Assembly: GCA_963777755.1 (NCBI GenBank)
Contig: CAVZSC010000005.1
Span: 246,039-310,038 of the forward strand
Reading direction: 5' to 3'
Length of the DNA: 64,000 nt
Origin: DATFWC01 sp963777755
GTDB lineage: Bacteria; Pseudomonadota; Alphaproteobacteria; Rhizobiales; Xanthobacteraceae
Numbering within the stretch: the stretch's first letter is position 1; every line of letters starts with the position of its first letter. The notes under the pieces were generated by a model. That model was not told the DNA's origin and did not search any database. It saw only the letters and a program-made list of their open reading frames with translations. The translations under genes were made by a program, and so were the position numbers. This document shows positions 8,074-16,862 of this stretch, in pieces.

Positions 8074-10176
8074 ATGATGCACCGGAGCGAGAAAATCACC
8101 TCCGACCCCTTCGCCGCAAGCGCGGACATGAGCGCCCTCGACCCGGCACAGCAGGCCGCGGCGGCAGGAACGGGACGCATCCAGCTGGTTCTGGCCGGCC
8201 CCGGTTCCGGCAAGACCACGACGCTCGCCGGTCGCTTCGTTCACCTGGTCGGTCAGGGGATCGACCGCAGACGCATTCTGGCGCTGACCTTCACCAGGAA
8301 GGCGGCGGACGAGATGAAGGCGCGCATCGCCGCGGCGCTCGACCTATCCTCCCCGGAGGACCTGATGGTCGCGACGTTCCATGGCTATACGTTTCGGCAC
8401 CTGCGACGGAATCCGCAAGCCGCCGGCCTGCCCGAAAAGTTCCAGCTGTGGGACGCGCAGCAGCAACGCCAGGTCTTTCACGCGCGGCGCATGTGGTGGA
8501 ACGAGGAGACCGACATCCTGGATATTATCGGCGGCGCCAAGGAGCGCCTGCTGGACGCCGAGAGCTTTGCCAAAGAGATCGCGGAGGATGACGAGGTTCT
8601 CCAGGCCGCGCTCGAATTCTTCCGCGTGTACGAAAACGCGCTGCGGAGCGCCGGCGCCATCGACTTCGCCGACATGGTGCCGCTGGTGGTCAAGGCCATG
8701 GATGCGGACCCGGGTTACGCGACGGGGATCACCGGCGCCTTCGACCACGTGCTCGTCGACGAGTATCAAGACGTCAATCCCGGGCAAGTCCAGCTGCTCG
8801 ACCAGTTCTTCAGAGCGGGCGTCGGTTTGTGGGCGGTCGGCGACGACGACCAGACGCTCTATGCGTTTCGCGCCGCAGACGTACGATTCATTCTTGATTT
8901 TCCCCGCAAGTATCACGGCTCGCAGGTCCACATCCTCGACCGCAACTACCGTTCCGCCAGCCAGATCGTCGCTGCCGCCAAGCGGCTGATCGCGCACAAT
9001 CGCGCCCGCCGCGCCAAGGATTACCACGCGGTCGCCCCGGACCTCGGCGAGATCGTCATTCGCGGCTATCGCACTCCGCAGATCGAAGCGCGCCAGGTCG
9101 CCCGCGGCGTGGCAAGCCTGCTCAAGCGGGGCCTCGAGCCACGGCAGATCGCCGTCCTCTATCGCGTGGGCTCGGCCGGCCTCCCCCTGCAGCCGGCCCT
9201 GCAGGAACTGGGCATCCCGTTCGAAGTGCGGGGCGCGGGCGATCTGTGGCAGAGCGTGGCGGCCAGGCTGATGGTTGGCGCGCTCTACTACCTGCGCGAC
9301 GGCGAATCGGTCGAAGCGATGAGTCGCATGGGGAGCGGCAAGCGCGCGGACATCGCGCGCAGCAAGCTCGACCAGGCACGCAACGGCAAGAAGCTCGACT
9401 TTGCGGCGGCATGCCAGCTGGCGCACAAGGTCATTTCCACCGCCGTCCCATCAAAAGCCTCCGACCGCGACCGCGGGGAATGGACGACCGTGGTGGACGC
9501 CGTAACTGCGCTTGCGATGTCGTGCCAATCGCTGGCCGAGCTCGAAACGAAGATTTCCCAGCAGTCGGCGGCGCTGCGCAATCCGCCGAAATCCGCCGTC
9601 GTGCTGTCGACCATCCATTCGGCCAAAGGCCTGGAATGGGAAGCCGTGTTCATCGTCGGCATGGAGGATGGCGTGCTGCCGCACGCCAATAACGACGACG
9701 TGGAGGAAGAACGGCGGGTCGCCTATGTGGGAATCACCCGGGCCAAGCGGCTACTCGGCCTCACCTATGCGGGCGCCCGGTTCGGGCAGGATGCCTTGCA
9801 CTCGCTGTACCTCCAGGAGATGTCCGGCAAGGGCGGATGCACCTGGACTGGCCTCCACGCGGATGACGCGGATGAGCGCCTGCCCCTCATGTCCGATCGC
9901 GAGCGCCAGCGCCTGCAGGACGGTGTGCCGGCGGAGCAGGCGACCGGGCGCCGGCCGAAGGACGAAGCCAAGGCCGTGGCGAGCACGAAGAATGGAAAGC
10001 CTGCCCGCCACAGCTTGGCCTGGAGCGACGAGGAGGACCGGGCGCTGCGCGACAGCTTCCTGGCCGGCGGCGCGATCGGCGCGATAGCCAAGACGCATCA
10101 GCGCAAGCGTGGTGCGATCCGATCGCGGCTGGCGAAGCTCGGCCTGCTGGAGGACGAAGACGTTATTCGCTTCTGA
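8074..10176 (+). CDS. UvrD/PcrA/Rep-family superfamily 1 DNA helicase
   Basis: The protein has about 700 residues and a full set of SF1A motifs: LVLAGPGSGKTTTLAGRF (Walker A), LVDEYQDVNPGQ (motif II), GDDDQTLYAFRAADVRF (III), LDRNYRS (IV), STIHSAKGLEWEAVFIVGME (V) and EERRVAYVGITRAKRLL (VI). It should be a 3'-5' ATP-dependent helicase in repair or replication restart. The tail (about 650-700) holds SDEEDRALRDSFLAGGAIGA followed by an IRSRLAKLGLL element, which looks like a small helix-turn-helix domain added to a shorter UvrD core. The start is uncertain: ATG 8074 is used here, GTG 8047 would overlap the dehydratase gene by 8 bases, and ATG 8128 is also possible. Confidence 0.88.
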   Translation: MMHRSEKITSDPFAASADMSALDPAQQAAAAGTGRIQLVLAGPGSGKTTTLAGRFVHLVGQGIDRRRILALTFTRKAADEMKARIAAALDLSSPEDLMVATFHGYTFRHLRRNPQAAGLPEKFQLWDAQQQRQVFHARRMWWNEETDILDIIGGAKERLLDAESFAKEIAEDDEVLQAALEFFRVYENALRSAGAIDFADMVPLVVKAMDADPGYATGITGAFDHVLVDEYQDVNPGQVQLLDQFFRAGVGLWAVGDDDQTLYAFRAADVRFILDFPRKYHGSQVHILDRNYRSASQIVAAAKRLIAHNRARRAKDYHAVAPDLGEIVIRGYRTPQIEARQVARGVASLLKRGLEPRQIAVLYRVGSAGLPLQPALQELGIPFEVRGAGDLWQSVAARLMVGALYYLRDGESVEAMSRMGSGKRADIARSKLDQARNGKKLDFAAACQLAHKVISTAVPSKASDRDRGEWTTVVDAVTALAMSCQSLAELETKISQQSAALRNPPKSAVVLSTIHSAKGLEWEAVFIVGMEDGVLPHANNDDVEEERRVAYVGITRAKRLLGLTYAGARFGQDALHSLYLQEMSGKGGCTWTGLHADDADERLPLMSDRERQRLQDGVPAEQATGRRPKDEAKAVASTKNGKPARHSLAWSDEEDRALRDSFLAGGAIGAIAKTHQRKRGAIRSRLAKLGLLEDEDVIRF

Positions 10177-10194
10177 CTGATCGGTCGCGCGACG

Positions 10195-11110
10195 TCATAA
10201 CGCGATCGTCGCCGCGAACAGGCCTGCCGGCACGGCCGAGTCGTCGGCGTCAGTCACCAGCAACAGCCGTACGACATCGCCGTCCACCCGTGCGTCCACG
10301 CCCTCGACCTTGTACGGCCGGTCGAGCCGATGCAGGCAACGCAGCCGCCCATCCGCCTCGGCGATCCCGACGGCGGCGCCAGCGCAGCACCCGTCGTCGT
10401 AGGGATCATCGGTATCCTCCGCGACCGCGGTGAACACCATGGCTCCGTCCGGCAACGCAGCCGCGTCGGTGAAGGACAAGGGAATTCCGTCGACGTCCCC
10501 AAGATCGATGGGAACAATCGCGGACGGCGCGATCGCTGCGGCGCGATCGGCACCCAGGCTATCGAGCAGCGCCGAAAGCGGAAATCGAAAGGGCGTTCGC
10601 CGCATGCCGCTTGTTGCCGCGCTGAAACAACCGCAGCTCGCCGCCGCTGACGACGGCGCCTTCGATGTTGAGGGCGGGAAACGCATCCTCCAGCGGCGCA
10701 AGCAGTGGCGAAAAATCGACGACGCGCGGCTCCCCCGACACAGCGCCATCGCGGTCGAGACCCAGGATTGCCCCCCTGTGGCGATTGCGCCGCGAGCCGG
10801 AACCGAGTGCCAGGAGCGCGCCATGGGGACAGATCCCGTGGGGCGGAAGCAGCGCCAGCGCCTCGAGGTCGGGCTTGCGCTTCTTGCGGTCCGGCTTGGC
10901 CTCGGGCAGCACACCGTCAAACAGCCGGAGCAGATGTCCTGGCTCGCTTCCCCCGGCGCGGAACACGCCGAGGTGAAGCTCGTCGTCGGCGACCACGTAG
11001 ATGAACGAGCCCACGCAGGCGAGCCCGCTTGCGGCGCTCAGATGCAGGGGCCGTCCGGCCATCATGGGTGCCGACAGGTCGAGCGTGCGAATCCTCGCGA
11101 GGCTGATCAT
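10195..11110 (-). pseudogene. Uncharacterised protein gene with one frameshift
   Basis: Two minus-strand frames together give one plausible protein of about 304 residues. The first starts at an ATG at 11110 (MISLARIRTLDLS) and runs in good coding character through GELRLFQRGNKRHAANA. It then needs one base skipped in the CCC/GGG run at 10591-10593 to continue as FRFPLSALLDSLGADRAAA and on to the stop at 10195. Without the shift the first frame stops at 10559. Repeated short strands and acidic turns (VAEDTDDPYDD, VRLLLVTDADD) suggest a beta-rich, perhaps propeller-like protein; it may belong to the group annotated DUF6929, but I am not sure. No signal peptide is seen. The gene is either a pseudogene or intact with a one-base sequencing error. 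Confidence 0.6.
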
Positions 11111-11428
11111 CGCGACACCAGCGAGCTGCCAAGCTCTGCGGATCGGCGGCGCATACTGGATGCCGCCCGCGGTCCACAGCTGGTTGATGCCGCGCGGGAT
11201 CGCGAGCCTGGAGCCGCTGCCGACGTTGCGCTCGAACACCTCGCCATAGTTGCCGACCAGCCTGACGATGCGTGCCGCCCAATCCCTGGTGAGGCCGAGC
11301 TGCTCGCCATAGATGCCGTCCGCCCCGACCAGCCGTCGGACGTCCGGCTTTTCCGACCGGAGCGCCGTGTCGATCGTCTTCGACGTGACGCCGAGCTCCT
11401 CGGCATTAGGAATCGCGCCGCGATCGAT
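11111..11428 (-). pseudogene. aapJ: C-terminal remnant of the general L-amino acid-binding protein AapJ
   Basis: A minus-strand open stretch, closed by a TGA at 11429-11431, encodes about 95 residues matching the C-terminal end of AapJ/BztA-type periplasmic amino-acid-binding proteins: PNAEELGVTSKTIDTALRSE, then LGLTRDWAARIVRLVGNYGE, RNVGSGSRLAIPRGINQLW and GGIQYAPPIR. In intact proteins the last block is the natural C-terminus. Here no stop follows it and the frame runs into the next gene (ATG at 11110). The N-terminal part of about 240 residues is absent, and none of the aapQ, aapM or aapP genes is nearby. This is a deletion scar, not a working gene. Confidence 0.75.
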
Positions 11429-11469
11429 TCAGCTAACAGGGTCACTCGTCTAGCGCCAAATTGTGACCG

Positions 11470-12834
11470 TCAGGCTGCGGTGACCGCCCTGCCCCACCCC
11501 GGCGCCCCCACCGGCTTGCCGTCCCGCGCCACGGTGACGCCGCGCACCAGCGTGCGCACCGGCACGCCTTGGACTTCGAAACCCTCGAACGGCGTGGCGT
11601 TGCCGATCGAATGCAAGGCACCGGCGGTGATACGCTCGCGCCGACTCATATCCACCAGCACGATGTCGGCATCGGCGCCGACCGCGAGCGCGCCCTTGCG
11701 CGGATAGAGGCCGAAGGCTCGCGCGGGCGCCGCGCACGCCATTTGCACGTAGCGGGACAACGTCAGCCGCCCGCGATTGACCTCGGTCAGCATCAGCCGC
11801 ATCGAAGTCTCCACGCCGGGAAAGCCGGGCGCGCAGTCCCAGATCACGGGCTGGCGCTTTTCCTCCGGCAGGTGCGGCGCGTGGTCGGTGGACAGGATAT
11901 CGATCGTGCCGTCGAGGAGCGCATCCCACAGCGGCGCCGCGTGGCCTTCCTCGCGCAACGGCGGCTTGACGCGCAGGAAATTCTCGCCGAGGCGAGCGCC
12001 GTCCGCGGTCGACAGGAACAGGTATTGCGGGCAGGTCTCGACGGTGAGATCGACGCCGCGCGACTTGGCGAAGCGGATGTGCGGCAGCGAATACCGCGTA
12101 CTTTCGTGTGCGATGTGCACCTTGCATCCGGTCCACTCGGCGAAGATGGCGGTGCGGCTCACCGCCTCGATGGCGGCGACGTCCACGTGCTGCTCGAGAT
12201 GCGCGGCCGCGTCGGTGCGGCCGGCCGCACGCAGGCGCTCGCCGCGCCACAGCAGGATCGGCGTGTTCTCCGCATGCACGGTGCAGCGCATGCCGAGCCG
12301 CGCCAGGATCGCGAAGGCCTCGAGGATCGCGCCGTCGGGCGGACACGGCACGAGCGGGTTGTCGCTCCCCATATAGAGCTTGAAGGCGGCCGCCCCGGCG
12401 CGCGCCATCGGCTCGAGCTGGTCCAGGTTGCGCTCGCCGATCACGCCGTACAGCCCGAAGTCGACGATCGCCTGGCGCACCGCGATGGCATGCTTCTGTT
12501 CCAGTGCGGCGACATCGGCGCTCGGCGGATTGGTGTTCGGCATGTCGAACACCGTGGTGACGCCGCCGAGGGCGGCGGCCTGGGTGGCCGACGTCCAGGT
12601 CTCCTTGTGCGAGAAGCCAGGCTCGCGAAAATGCACATGCACGTCGATCGCGCCGGGCAGCACGTGCAGCCCCGCTGCATCGATCACCTCGCGCGCCGGC
12701 GGCATTGTCTCCGACGCCCCCATCGATACGATGCGCCCGAGATCGACCGCGATCGCCGCGTCGAGCTCCTGCTCCGGCGTCACCAGCCGGCCACCCGCGA
12801 TGACGAGATCGACTTGCCTCATCGAGCCGCTCAT
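11470..12834 (-). CDS. Dihydroorotase/allantoinase-like cyclic amidohydrolase
   Basis: This 454-residue protein belongs to the amidohydrolase superfamily, cyclic-amidase branch (dihydroorotase, allantoinase, hydantoinase). The HxH metal motif is in IDVHVHFREPGFSHKE (His about 66 and 68). FKLYMGS holds the Lys that is carboxylated to bridge the two metals. Further metal ligands are in HAENTP and HIAHEST, and STDHAPH provides the Asp. It would hydrolyse a cyclic amide or imide in the cytoplasm. The ATG at 12834 overlaps the upstream stop as ATGA, so translation is probably coupled; ATG 12822 is an alternative. It is the last gene of the island operon. Since its partners are deaminases and a transporter, catabolism is likelier than pyrimidine biosynthesis, but a pyrC role is not excluded. 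Confidence 0.85.
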   Translation of the reverse strand: MSGSMRQVDLVIAGGRLVTPEQELDAAIAVDLGRIVSMGASETMPPAREVIDAAGLHVLPGAIDVHVHFREPGFSHKETWTSATQAAALGGVTTVFDMPNTNPPSADVAALEQKHAIAVRQAIVDFGLYGVIGERNLDQLEPMARAGAAAFKLYMGSDNPLVPCPPDGAILEAFAILARLGMRCTVHAENTPILLWRGERLRAAGRTDAAAHLEQHVDVAAIEAVSRTAIFAEWTGCKVHIAHESTRYSLPHIRFAKSRGVDLTVETCPQYLFLSTADGARLGENFLRVKPPLREEGHAAPLWDALLDGTIDILSTDHAPHLPEEKRQPVIWDCAPGFPGVETSMRLMLTEVNRGRLTLSRYVQMACAAPARAFGLYPRKGALAVGADADIVLVDMSRRERITAGALHSIGNATPFEGFEVQGVPVRTLVRGVTVARDGKPVGAPGWGRAVTAA

Positions 12835-14270
12835 GGGACTAGCGCGACGATGTCGTCGGCGACCGCGAACAGGTCGGCGTTGCGCGCCCGCAGGGCGCGC
12901 GCCATGGCCCGCACCTCGCGCACGACCTCGCCGGCGTCGAAGGTCGTGACACGGCCGCCCTCGACCACCACGCGGCCATCGATGATCACGGTGTCGACCG
13001 CGCTGCCGGTCTCGGCGAAGACCAGTTGGTTGACGGGATCGTTGAGCGGCACCCACCACGGCGCGTCGAGACGGTAGAGCACGAGATCGGCCGCAAGGCC
13101 CGGAACGACGGCGCCGAGCGCGGGATGGCGCAGCGCGGCCGCACCGCCGGCGGTCGCCATGCGCAGCGCGTCGCGCGCCGTGATCCAGGCGGAGCGATCG
13201 CGCTCGGCGGCGCGGTGCGCGGTCGCCACCGCGCGCATCGCCTCGTGCAGCACCAGATTGTCGTTGCAGCTCGCGCCGTCGGTTCCGAGCGCCAGCGTCA
13301 CGCCGCGCCGAAGCATGGCCGGCGCGCGGGCGAGCCCGGTGCCGATTCGCGCATTGCTCTCCGGATTGAGCACCGCGATGGCGCCGCACGCCGCCATCAG
13401 GTCGATGTCGTCGTCGGTGAGCCAGATCGAATGCGCGCACGACCAACGCGGCGACAGGACCCCGAGCGTCTCCAGGTGCCGCACGGCGGTTTCGCCGTAC
13501 TTGCCGGCGGCGAGGCGCGCCTGCCGCTCGGTCTCCAGCAGGTGCGTGTGGATCCCGGTGTCGTGGCGCTCGGCGAGCTCCGCGCACAGGAGCAGGGCTT
13601 CGTCGGTGCAGCGGTCCGGGTTCGAGGGAGCCGGATAGACCGACAGCCGGCCGGCGCGGCCGTGCCATTTGGCGATCGTGTCGCTCATCAGGTCGCGCAG
13701 CTCGGCCACGACCTGAGGCTTCAGGATCTCCACCTGCCCCATGCGCGCGCGCAGGTCATCCGGCAGCGGTGCGGCCGGAAGAATGTCGCTGAACGCGCCA
13801 TCGAAGAACCGCATGCCCAGGACGGCCCGCATGCCGCTCTCCTCCCAGGCGGACAGCACCGCGTCCATGTCGGCGGCGGTGAAGCGCTGGCCCGGGAAAT
13901 GATCGATGACCGCCGTGGTCCCGCTCGTCATCAGGCCGTAGGCAGTCATCAGCACCGCGAGGCGGATCTCGTCGGGCGTGCGGCGCGACGTGTGCGCCTG
14001 GGTGAGCCACATGAACGCCGGATGGCTGAGCCGGTCGCCGAAACCCGCCATGGTGCTGGACTGGGAATGGCAGTGCGCATTGACGAGGCCGGGCACCACC
14101 AGCTTGCCGCTGCCGTCGATCGTGCGCGCCGGCGCCGCCGGCGAGTCGCAATCACCCGCGCCGACCGCCACGATGCGGCCGTCGCGGACCAGAACGTGTC
14201 CATGCTCGATGAACCGGTCCCCGGCATCGAGGGTGAGGATGGCCGCGTCGCGGACGAGGATGCCGCTCAT
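12831..14270 (-). CDS. AtzA/TrzN-like metal-dependent amidohydrolase (deaminase/chlorohydrolase family)
   Basis: This 479-residue protein is from the cytosine deaminase/triazine hydrolase-like branch of the amidohydrolase superfamily. Metal ligands are visible in LVNAHCHSQSS (HxH), THLLETERQ, CAHSIWLTDDD and LALGTDGASCNDN. The long N- and C-terminal strands (residues 1-60 and 400-479, with DTVIIDGRVVVEGGRV) form the beta-sandwich. Members deaminate or dehalogenate N-heterocycles or cleave small amides. LSHPAFMWL and RTPDEIRLA recur in the protein at 18924-20354, so the two are clearly paralogues. It overlaps both operon neighbours by four bases (ATGA), which points to tight co-translation. 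The substrate is unknown. Confidence 0.87.
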   Translation of the reverse strand: MSGILVRDAAILTLDAGDRFIEHGHVLVRDGRIVAVGAGDCDSPAAPARTIDGSGKLVVPGLVNAHCHSQSSTMAGFGDRLSHPAFMWLTQAHTSRRTPDEIRLAVLMTAYGLMTSGTTAVIDHFPGQRFTAADMDAVLSAWEESGMRAVLGMRFFDGAFSDILPAAPLPDDLRARMGQVEILKPQVVAELRDLMSDTIAKWHGRAGRLSVYPAPSNPDRCTDEALLLCAELAERHDTGIHTHLLETERQARLAAGKYGETAVRHLETLGVLSPRWSCAHSIWLTDDDIDLMAACGAIAVLNPESNARIGTGLARAPAMLRRGVTLALGTDGASCNDNLVLHEAMRAVATAHRAAERDRSAWITARDALRMATAGGAAALRHPALGAVVPGLAADLVLYRLDAPWWVPLNDPVNQLVFAETGSAVDTVIIDGRVVVEGGRVTTFDAGEVVREVRAMARALRARNADLFAVADDIVALVP

Positions 14271-15298
14271 GGCTGCGCTCCTGCCATTGCGGAGGACGCG
14301 GCACTGGCAGTGCCGTCCACGGGATCGAACAGAAGGCCGACACCGCGCCGCTCCGCCCGCTCGAGCAGCAGCTCGGCGAGGACGATATCCTGGGTCGCGA
14401 TCCCGATCGACTTGAACACCGTCACGTCGGGCCGCGCCGTGGCCGGCGCGGACCCTTGCGCCAGAAGCTCGCCGATCTCGCCGCAGATCCGCTCGCGCGC
14501 CAGCACGCCGGAGGCGAGCGGGATCCTGAGGTCGCCGGCACGCTCGAGGCAGCCGTCGCGGTGATCCACCCAGATGTGGGCGCGCGCAATCAGGGCATTG
14601 TCGGCCTCGCGGGCGTCCGGACGGTTGGCGCCGCCCAGGATGACGAAGCTGCCGGGCTTGACCGCTTCCCCCGGCAGCACCGGTTCGTCCGATGTCGTGA
14701 CGGTTGCGATCACGTCGGCTGCCTGCGCGGCGCGCGCGGCGTCAGGCTCGGCCTCGATCGCGATCCCGGCGCACTCCGGCCAAGTTCGCGCGCGCTCCGC
14801 CAGCTCAACGGCGCGCGCGTGGGTACGGGAAACGATCAGCGCGCGCCTGAACGGCCGCACGCCCAGGAGATAGCGCAACGTCGCCGGCGCGCTCTTGCCG
14901 GCACCGTAGACCGCAAGCGTGCGTGCATCGGGCGGTGCCAGCAGCCGCGCGGCGGCCGCGAAGCCCGCCGCGGTGCGGTGGTTGTTGAGCGCCGTATTCG
15001 AGATGAGGGCGAGCGGCGCGCAGGCGACTGCATCCCACAGGATCAGCAGGCTCGCGGCGGTGCGCCGCCCAGCCGGCCCGGAATACGAATGAACATTGGA
15101 CTTCATGGCGAACAGCCGATCCGACGCATAGCCCGCCAGCACCAGCACACCGCCCTTGGGCTGTTGCCGTACGAGATGGAGCCGTCCGGGCGACGGCATC
15201 GCGCCGGCCGAGTGGCGCCGATAGGCCTCCTCCGCCGCGCCAATCGCGCTCGCGGGGTCGATCAGCCGCTCGATGTCCCGTTCCGAGAGAAGCCGCAT
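14267..15298 (-). CDS. Ornithine cyclodeaminase / mu-crystallin family protein
   Basis: This 343-residue protein has the ornithine cyclodeaminase fold. An N-terminal dimerisation region includes FAMKSNVHSYSGPAGRRTAA. The Rossmann domain starts at TLAVYGAGKSAPATLRYLL, where the usual GTGxQ is altered to GAGKS. FVILGGANRPDAREAD and VFKSIGIATQDIVLAELLLE close the nucleotide and substrate sites. Family members convert ornithine to proline, or act as NAD(P)-dependent imine reductases or amino-acid dehydrogenases. Within this operon the likely role is handling an amino-acid or imine product released by the amidohydrolases. The gene starts just 3 bases after the permease stop and overlaps the next gene by ATGA. 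Confidence 0.86.
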   Translation of the reverse strand: MRLLSERDIERLIDPASAIGAAEEAYRRHSAGAMPSPGRLHLVRQQPKGGVLVLAGYASDRLFAMKSNVHSYSGPAGRRTAASLLILWDAVACAPLALISNTALNNHRTAAGFAAAARLLAPPDARTLAVYGAGKSAPATLRYLLGVRPFRRALIVSRTHARAVELAERARTWPECAGIAIEAEPDAARAAQAADVIATVTTSDEPVLPGEAVKPGSFVILGGANRPDAREADNALIARAHIWVDHRDGCLERAGDLRIPLASGVLARERICGEIGELLAQGSAPATARPDVTVFKSIGIATQDIVLAELLLERAERRGVGLLFDPVDGTASAASSAMAGAQP

Positions 15299-15301
15299 GG
15301 C

Positions 15302-16078
15302 CTACACGCTCCGCCAGTGGAGAAACCGCTTCTCGCCCGCCGAGGTGATCCAGAACACGCTGAGCGCGATGGTGATCGAGGTGACGACCGCCGCCCACAG
15401 AAGCTCGGTCTCGCGCATCTCGCCGGAATCGAGGATGAGATTGCCGAGACCCTTCGAGCCGGTGATCCACTCCGACAGCATGGCGCCGAGGATCGAGCTC
15501 GATCCGGCGATCCGCAGACCGGTGAACAGGAATGGCATGGCGTAGGGCACTCGCACGTAGCGCAGCTGCTGCCAGCGCGAAGCGCCATAGACGTGCAACA
15601 GCTCGGCGGCATTGCGGTCGGCGCTGGCGAGCCCGCGCATGAGGTTCACCAGCAGCGGAAAGAACGACACGATGGTGACCACCGCCATGCTGGTGCTGAT
15701 GCCGCGGCCGAAGAACAGCATCATGATCGGGGCGACCGCCGCCACCGGCGCCGAGCGGAAGGCGATCACCACCGGGAGCGAAGCGCGCGCGACGTTGCGG
15801 CTCATGGAGAAGGCGACCGCGATGGTCGCGGCAAACAGCGTGCTCAGCGTCAGGCCGAGCGCGGCGGCGGTGAGAGTGAAGGCGGTCTGCCCGCCGATCA
15901 CCTTCCAATTGTCGACGAACGAGTGCACGACGGCCAACGGCGCGGGTATCAGGTAGGGCGGCACGCGCAGGCCGGCGACGACGAGGTGCCACAACATCGC
16001 GACCGCGGCGACGCTGAGCGCGATCACCGTCACGCGCCGCAGCACAGCCGGGACGTCGAGGGTGTTGCGTCGTGCCAT
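15302..16078 (-). CDS. ABC transporter permease (TauC/SsuC-type)
   Basis: This 258-residue inner-membrane protein has about six transmembrane segments, from SVAAVAMLWHLVVAGLRVPP near the start to a final segment around AAVVTSITIALSVFWIT. The cytoplasmic EAA-like loop is in AAELLHVYGASRWQQLRYVR (about 150-170), the site that docks to the ATPase. The family is the nitrate/sulfonate/taurine/NMT1-associated permeases. A Pro/Tyr-rich outer loop (LRVPPYLIPAP) is typical. It is the second of two permease genes, which start at 16862 and 16078, so the transporter is probably a heterodimer. One base separates it from the upstream gene. Confidence 0.88.
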   Translation of the reverse strand: MARRNTLDVPAVLRRVTVIALSVAAVAMLWHLVVAGLRVPPYLIPAPLAVVHSFVDNWKVIGGQTAFTLTAAALGLTLSTLFAATIAVAFSMSRNVARASLPVVIAFRSAPVAAVAPIMMLFFGRGISTSMAVVTIVSFFPLLVNLMRGLASADRNAAELLHVYGASRWQQLRYVRVPYAMPFLFTGLRIAGSSSILGAMLSEWITGSKGLGNLILDSGEMRETELLWAAVVTSITIALSVFWITSAGEKRFLHWRSV

Positions 16079-16079
16079 A

Positions 16080-16862
16080 CTATTGCGCGAGCTCGACGTC
16101 GCGCTCCCAGTAGATCACCGTGTGCTCGATCACCGCCCAGATCGCGTATCCGCCCGCCGCCAGAATGCAGGTCAGCAGCACCGACAGCCAGACCTTGGGG
16201 GTGTCGTAGGCGAACAGCGCGTAGAGCATCATCGCGCCGATGCCGCGGTCGGCGCCCGCCCATTCGGCCGTGATGGCGCCGAGCACCGCCGACGGCGCCG
16301 CGATCTTGAAGCCCGCGAACAGATAAGGCAGCGCGCTCGGGATCAGGAGATGGCGCAGGAGCTGCGGGCGGCTGGCGGAGAGGACGTGCAGCAGCTCGCG
16401 GTGGCGCGCGTCGGCCGCATGCAGGCCCTGCATGGTGCCGACCAGCATGGCGAACTGGCTGGCGAAGGCCGCAATGACGACCTGCAGCTGCGAGCCGTTG
16501 CCGATCCAGATGGCGAGCAGCGGCGCCATGGCGATGATCGGGATCGAGTGCAGGGCGACACCGACATTGTAGATCGTGCCGTACAGCGAGCGGATCAGTA
16601 CCGCGATCGACGCCGCCACGATGGCGATGGCCGCCGCGATGCCGTAGCCGACCGCGGCGCGCCATGCGGTCTGCCCGATGTTCTCGTAGACGAGCTTGGG
16701 GCTGCGCACGATCTCGAGACCGACCTGGGAGGGCGAGGGAACGAACACCGGCAGCGCGCCGGCGCGCTGGGCGATTTCGGCGGCGCCCAGCAGAATCACG
16801 ATGGTGGCAAACGGCAGCCCGACCGACGCCCACGCGTTGCGCGGCTGGCGGCGGGCGGCCAT
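16080..16862 (-). CDS. ABC transporter permease (TauC/SsuC-type)
   Basis: This 260-residue permease has about six membrane segments (WASVGLPFATIVILLGAAEI at the start, LSVLLTCILAAGGYAIWAVI at the end). The outer loop VFVPSPSQVGLEI and the EAA-like coupling loop ARHRELLHVLSASRPQLLRH are both present. It pairs with the permease at 15302-16078; the two are only distantly alike, consistent with a heterodimeric channel. The ATG at 16862 overlaps the TGA of the ATPase gene as ATGA. The long open frame continuing upstream is the antisense-like third frame of the ATPase gene, so I did not use it. Confidence 0.87.
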   Translation of the reverse strand: MAARRQPRNAWASVGLPFATIVILLGAAEIAQRAGALPVFVPSPSQVGLEIVRSPKLVYENIGQTAWRAAVGYGIAAAIAIVAASIAVLIRSLYGTIYNVGVALHSIPIIAMAPLLAIWIGNGSQLQVVIAAFASQFAMLVGTMQGLHAADARHRELLHVLSASRPQLLRHLLIPSALPYLFAGFKIAAPSAVLGAITAEWAGADRGIGAMMLYALFAYDTPKVWLSVLLTCILAAGGYAIWAVIEHTVIYWERDVELAQ

